Positions 58,795 through 64,000 of a DNA stretch of 64,000 bases are shown piece after piece. The stretch's first letter is position 1. Each line of letters opens with the position of its first letter. Position numbers and translations under genes: made by a program. The notes beneath the pieces were generated by a model. That model saw only the letters and a list, made by a program, of their open reading frames with translations. It was not told the DNA's origin and searched no databases. The stretch is from Prostheceraeus crozeri (lineage: Eukaryota > Platyhelminthes > Polycladida > Euryleptidae), in assembly GCA_907163375.1 (NCBI GenBank), contig CAJQUW010002095.1, forward strand, positions 1,116,001-1,180,000, given 5' to 3'.

Positions 58795-61700
58795 CACGTA
58801 TATGATATAGGAACAATGGATTAAAATTTCAATGACGAATTTAAAAACAAAAGAAATGTTCAAATCTAGTTTAGAAAAATCCATTGTGAACTCCATTTCG
58901 TTAAATTCAACAGCTTGTGATAAGCATAATTGCAATATCACAAGATTCAACTATAATCAATGAAGTGTCCAAACAGATCTTTTAGAATTGTCCCATCTTT
59001 CTCAAAGCTTCAATACCCTTTAGACCGCATAAGCATACTGGAGAAATGTGTATAACTTATATGTTAAAATATTGCATTTACCTATTTACGTGTGTCTGAA
59101 CACCTCATGTGCGTCAATCACATAAATAATTGATTGAAAATTTAATCATTTTAGAAATATTTAACACAATGATCACAACCACGATTTATCCCAAACTATG
59201 GTCCGATGCATTCTTTGTTCCGTTGTGTATATGTTATTGTCGACTGATCAATTGAACAAATTTTTTTTGTCCATTTTCAGTATGGCATGTGCATGCCAAG
59301 ATATCGATACGTTCGTGATCAAGTAGAATGATGACTTTTGCCACACATTCTGGCCTATACACATTATTTTAAATCACACAAGTTTGTACAAGCAGTTGAA
59401 AATAGTCAGCTAATGTAGAATTCATCGCCAATTAAGGAATCTTGCTATGAAGTATAATCAAGGCATCAGATCCATATGGTGTATGCTATCATCTGCTGAT
59501 TCTTGAAATAACTGGGGATTATTTTTCATCTGTAGTTAGTATGTATGAAATTGTTTAATATTTGTCAATTCAAAACGCCAAATTACCTCAATTAAAACAG
59601 AGTTTTTCTCTTCCGCTGCAGATGTTCCTCTTCACATAACCGATGTCTACTTGTGACTCGCCAGTATAAATATGATTCAAGATAATTCACTTTCGTTCAT
59701 ATAATAACACATGGATGCATCGTTTTTTTTCTGTATTTTAACACACTGTTGTATGCTGATATGAAAATTAATTTGATAATCATCCTTTTCTATGGGCGAT
59801 TTCTGGTTTAAATAATGCGTTTTTTAAAAAAAAGAAATCAGCTGAATGTCATAGTGAAAACGATATCAACAGGTTTTTTTGGAAACTAGTTTAAGAGGGG
59901 AGCGCCAGAATTGTACTGGTTTATGCTAAATTCTGGTGAGGACAGTTTTTGTGGCTGATAAGGAGATTTTTCACCATGCATCTAGCAGAGCAGAGACAAT
60001 GATCGTCTTCAGCAAGTTCCATTTCGTAAGTTATTGCCATAATTGCCTCCAGACTCCAATTTTTCCCTTAACCAATTTGGCAGGTATACGTTACACGGCC
60101 TACTGCTAGATAAAATATTTTGTTGTAAACCAAATTTCGGGGCTTTTGACAACATTGAAATTTCATTTAACAAAAACTTCGGCTCACAGCTATTTTAGAC
60201 TTCGAAATCGTTATGTATATACGAAGCTCTTGTGAAAAATTACTTCCACGCGCCAATAGATTGCATTTATGTATGATTTTTTCTAAGTAGATAATTATAA
60301 TTAATGCAATCGAAAAATGTTATCGGACAATGTTATCGAAAAAGCCACCAATCTGTTTACATACAAAATATTTCACCTAGCATATTAGGCCGGTAAATAA
60401 TCAGACTAAATGTGAAAGGATGTTTTCCACCGTAACTGGCGTGAAATAAACCTGGCCTGCTATGACTTAGTTTTGTTATTGAATTTATTCATCAGTTATT
60501 TTATTTCCATCGTACCACAAACAAAATACAGACTAATTAAATTGTTTAATATATTCTGTGGCAATGAATAAAAATTTTATGTTTGGCGAGTATTATCCCA
60601 CCACACTACGTTGACAGTCACGTTAAAACTGTGATAGTATCGACTAAAACGGTTTAGACTAGCCATACAAGAAAAAAGATTCAATAACACAACTATATTG
60701 TTACACAAGGATTAAATAGCGTCGTCTCCATGGAATTCCACTTTGTTTCTCATGTAACCAGAAATTGCGATTTAATTAGTAATTGCGACAGTTGAACTTC
60801 TGTGCGATGATTGAGATGGGACAGCTGATTAACACCTGATAAAAAAGAAATATCTTAAAGTCATTTAGTCGATTTCTTCTGAGGATTTGTATGACCTTAT
60901 CGGCACATTCCTGTTTATTTCGTTAATTTCACTTTTCGATGCCACGGAGTGTTGGAATTATTGCGATTATTCACGCGTGAAACAGTTAAAAATATATTTT
61001 CGAAAACTTACACGCGTGAAGCTCCTCGTGTTTTGCAACATAACACGCCAATCAAAATTTCCACGGATAACGCACGCGGTTGAATTTGGCGATGTTACCG
61101 TGTTCCACACGTTATTTTTCCGTGATCGTGATCCGTGTATTAATTACAAAATTTGATGTGTGGGGATTATATGGAGTTTTTAATTGATTTAGAACGATCG
61201 CTGTCGAAAAATTATGTGATTCTACTTTCGCCCACCTATTTCGCGACAGAAACTTCACTTTGTGAATATCGGCGAAAGTTAGCTCTACTTTCGCTACCGA
61301 TTCGTGGAGATCTATCGCCCATCATTGATAAAAACACACTTAACTTTCCATTATAACGATCCCAGTAAGACATCTCGTGTATTGTGAGTGATTTTCCCAT
61401 AATTATTAGCCAAAAAATCGTCATCAGATCGCAAGGGGCTTCTTATTCTCCAGCTATTCGAGCACTTTTTTCCCTGTGGGCTGAGACTTTTATCAAATGC
61501 AGAGATCTTCTTAACATAGCAAAATCGCAATTTTGTCTTTATACTGACATCTTTTTTTATCTCTTCGGTTTATAGCGGACGCAGTTGACGTGCAAAATGT
61601 CATGTGACTTACATTATATTTTGTGTTTCCTCAGTTTTGAAAGAAATATATTTGACTTGTAGTTAGACTGATGAATTTTATAAGCTGTGTCATTAATATT

Positions 61701-62005
61701 TCTTAGTAGTGTTAGACTTGTCCGAAAGAAGTATCACTGGGACTTACCCAAAATCCAATTTTGTACTTATCATAAAATATTTTCAAAGAAGGAGTTGTTT
61801 AAAATCTAACATATTTCAAATACTTCGTTGTCATGTTGACGGCATAAATAACGTAACCTGCAATCGCTATCAAATCTACTTGTTCTCTGTCAATTTCTAT
61901 TATCGAACTGCACCAACAATAATTAGAATTTAACAGAGACTTTGAGCATCATACGTTATTCAGCCGTTGTCGGTTAGGTTTTACTTCTTTTGAAGGACAT
62001 GACAA
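58795..62005. other. Intergenic, no gene recognised
   Basis: AT-rich. A somewhat CpG-richer patch at 60940-61450 has consecutive short + frames (60887-61156, 61153-61356, 61384-61575) and a repeated CACGCGTGAA word, but no protein family was recognised and no splice sites link the frames. Confidence 0.4.
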
Positions 62006-62010
62006 AATAT

Positions 62011-62627
62011 GGTTAGTGGCTATTGTTACCAATGCATTGGTAACAATAAGACAGTTGTAGGCTATTGTTACCCACTGGGTTAAATATCAAAATATACACA
62101 ACCGCAGCGAATTTCTTATTGAGTTGCTGATTCTTTATGCATAATTATGCAGTACATATCCAAATAACCATCAACGAGAAATCCACTATTTTTGGTGAAA
62201 TTTCTTTTTAAAAAATATGATTTTCTTATTATCTCCCTCCGAACAAATCGAGTTCGTTTGATGTGAAATGAGAGACACCACTGAGAAAAACAAGCTCAAT
62301 TCTCCTTTGCTTAGCACTGATATCTGTAGAAGTATGCGAAATATTTTATGTTGGCTACATGAGGATATTAGTTAATAAATAGATTATAATCATTATTTTT
62401 TAAAAAGATAAAAATAAAAAAAAAGATGATGAGATTCCACCAAAATTGTGAATTTCACGTTGATAAGCTAGTTGGATATGTGCTGCATTAATTATGCATG
62501 TAGAATCAGCAACTCAAAAAGAATTTCGTTGTGTTAGTGTATGCTTTGATATTTTCTCAGTGCGTAAACAATAGCCTGCGGCTGTCTTATTGTTACCGCG
62601 AATGCGTGGTAACAATAGCCACTACCC
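62011..62627. mobile_element. MITE with ~145-bp inverted terminal arms
   Basis: The left arm (62011-62155: GGTTAGTGGCTATTGTTACC, ..GGTAACAATAAGACAG, ..TTGAGTTGCTGATTCT, ..GCATAATTATGCAG) is the inverted copy of about 62485-62627, with the same blocks in order and moderate divergence. The interior has no coding sequence. The flanks CAAAATAT and ATAAATAT could be an imperfect 8-bp target duplication. Confidence 0.82.
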
Positions 62628-62870
62628 ATAAATATCAGGACAAATATTATAGCAAATTATAGCAAAAATTATAGCAATTATGCATAATTATAGCAAGTAT
62701 TTGATGGAAGATGCAGGATTTTATTGTGCGAACATGATTGTCCAATAATAAGTATGGTAATATCACATTATGAATTCGGTTTGATTTCATAATTTAGTGA
62801 CACTGTCTGCCAAACTTGGCAAGAGAGTATGTTTGTAACTTTTAGAGACCCAATGGACCGAATTTGATAA

Positions 62871-63411
62871 GGAAGTGGTTATTACCAAGACAATGTCTTT
62901 TCAATAAACCCCCAACTTGCTATTACCAAGACATCGTCGTCAATATACCTCCAATTTGCTATTACCAAGACATGATTCATAAAACGCAACATATGGAATT
63001 TTTTGCTATAAAAAGCATAACTGAAATTATTCAAATACAATGAGTGGTTTAATCCATAGTTGTTATCCCTGATATTTCTTTCAATCCTTAATAATACCAT
63101 AGAATAAAGTAGGGACCTATGACTTTCAGATTTTTAGAATTTTTTTAAAATGTCTATATTGTAGTTTAAAAGTTTTTGTGACAGTTCTACACATATAATA
63201 CAAATTTTCATTTAGCATATAAAAAGTATAAGAATCTAATTAAGATTAAATATTTAAATAAATTCTGTTGCACTGTTTGTAGAAACAATTCATGTTTTGT
63301 GCCTTATTTAATCATATCTTGGTAATAGCAAGTTGAGGGTTTATTGACAAAATAATGTCTTGGTAATGGCAAGTTGGGGGTTTATTGTTTTTCTTGGTAA
63401 TAGCCACTTCC
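62871..63411. mobile_element. Foldback-like MITE with tandem repeats in its arms
   Basis: Each arm contains two to three tandem units built from CTATTACCAAGACA and CAATAAACCCCCAACTTG. The left arm (62871-62975) and the right arm (about 63315-63411) are inverted copies. The ends are GGAAGTGG and CCACTTCC. Flanking ATTTGATAA (62862-62870) and ATTTGATTA (63412-63420) form a 9-bp direct repeat with one mismatch. The interior is AT-rich and non-coding. Confidence 0.85.
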
Positions 63412-63420
63412 ATTTGATTA

Positions 63421-64000
63421 AACTTACATATTTTTGAGCTCAACAGATTTCCTTCTTTTAAGACTGAACAGTATTAAACTTCTTTTAAGACTGAACAGGT
63501 TCAGTATTATCCGAAATTAGGTTTAAAGAATATCGAGATATTTTATGTCAGTGCATTAACGAAACTTTTACGAAATAAGAAGTAATAAACAAGACATATA
63601 AATCTATGATGATATTTTGCGTAAGTTAACGTGAATTTTGGTAAAATTTAAAGCATATATTCCGTTACCAATAATAACCAATATTTACTTTCTTTAATGC
63701 TGTGTTATTTGAAATTTCTTGAAGGAAACGTACTTCGGGTGCACCCATAAATGTAATTCAAAATGAATTTAGGCTAAACTGTGTTTGCTTTTTCATTTAC
63801 CAATATTTACCAAAACACTACGTAAAGGTAGCGTAATCTTGCCACACGGGTTGGCAGCTTAGTCAACTGCGTCAGTGCAACATTGAACCTCTCAAGGTAC
63901 ACGAGAAATAATTCCTGTCTTACATGAACAACCAGATGAAGTATGTTCGTACGGAAAGCCATATCAAGTTCATGAAGACATGTCTACATCACAAAGTACT
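63421..64000. other. Right edge of window, no gene seen
   Basis: AT-rich. A GC-richer patch near 63835-63870 (TTGCCACACGGGTTGGCAGC) with TTACGT-type words before it recalls 34760-34970 and may be a transposon end. Confidence 0.35.

Noticed and set aside
60887-61575. Host gene in consecutive short + frames
   Set aside because: The frames differ, no splice sites connect them and no protein family is recognised.

Overview
The window is animal nuclear DNA: AT-rich, with long introns, consensus GT/AG splice sites, tRNA-derived SINEs, LINE remnants and many DNA transposons. It carries one conserved host gene on the + strand, the 3' part of a Caskin (CASK-interacting scaffold) gene. The phylum cannot be fixed from the sequence; an invertebrate is most likely, because the protein has the full Caskin domain order but the vertebrate CASK-binding motif is not visible.

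1-30.5 kb is Caskin. Eight exons join in consistent phase (3659-3761, 16287-16381, 16557-16934, 20130-20645, 21191-21329, 21394-22569, 24630-24696, 29692-29815) and encode about 865 residues: the last ankyrin repeat, an SH3 domain, tandem SAM domains, a long proline/serine-rich linker and the short acidic Caskin tail. The first ankyrin exons lie left of the window. The introns hold a pogo/Tigger transposon with a nearly open transposase (1-1414), a decayed LINE (about 7440-8770), several tRNA-derived SINEs, a (TA)n tract and two CpG-rich islands.

30.5-43.3 kb is accessory DNA: a near-perfect 347-bp-arm palindrome; a non-autonomous hAT element with 8-bp target duplication beside a Tc1/mariner-type transposase relic; a hairpin cluster; a second hAT element inserted inside another mariner-type transposase, whose frame runs on across the insertion; and a 195-bp tandem array.

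43.36-58.79 kb is the most interesting part. A block of about 15.4 kb is bounded by a perfect 11-bp direct repeat (ATACTTTCAGG) and by diverged terminal inverted repeats. Inside are two large arrays of the same ~191-bp unit in opposite orientation, and between them a MULE-type DDE transposase with a spliced SWIM zinc-finger exon. I read this as a giant Mutator-like element of foldback architecture, comparable to Drosophila FB-NOF but with a satellite-sized unit. The units carry the CCGATCAAA word also found in the terminal repeats.

58.8-64 kb has no recognised gene but holds two further inverted-repeat elements. One (62871-63411) has arms of short tandem repeats and a 9-bp target duplication, a miniature of the same foldback design. 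The tandem arrays are much richer in small indels than the flanks, so copy numbers and unit lengths there may partly reflect assembly from noisy long reads.
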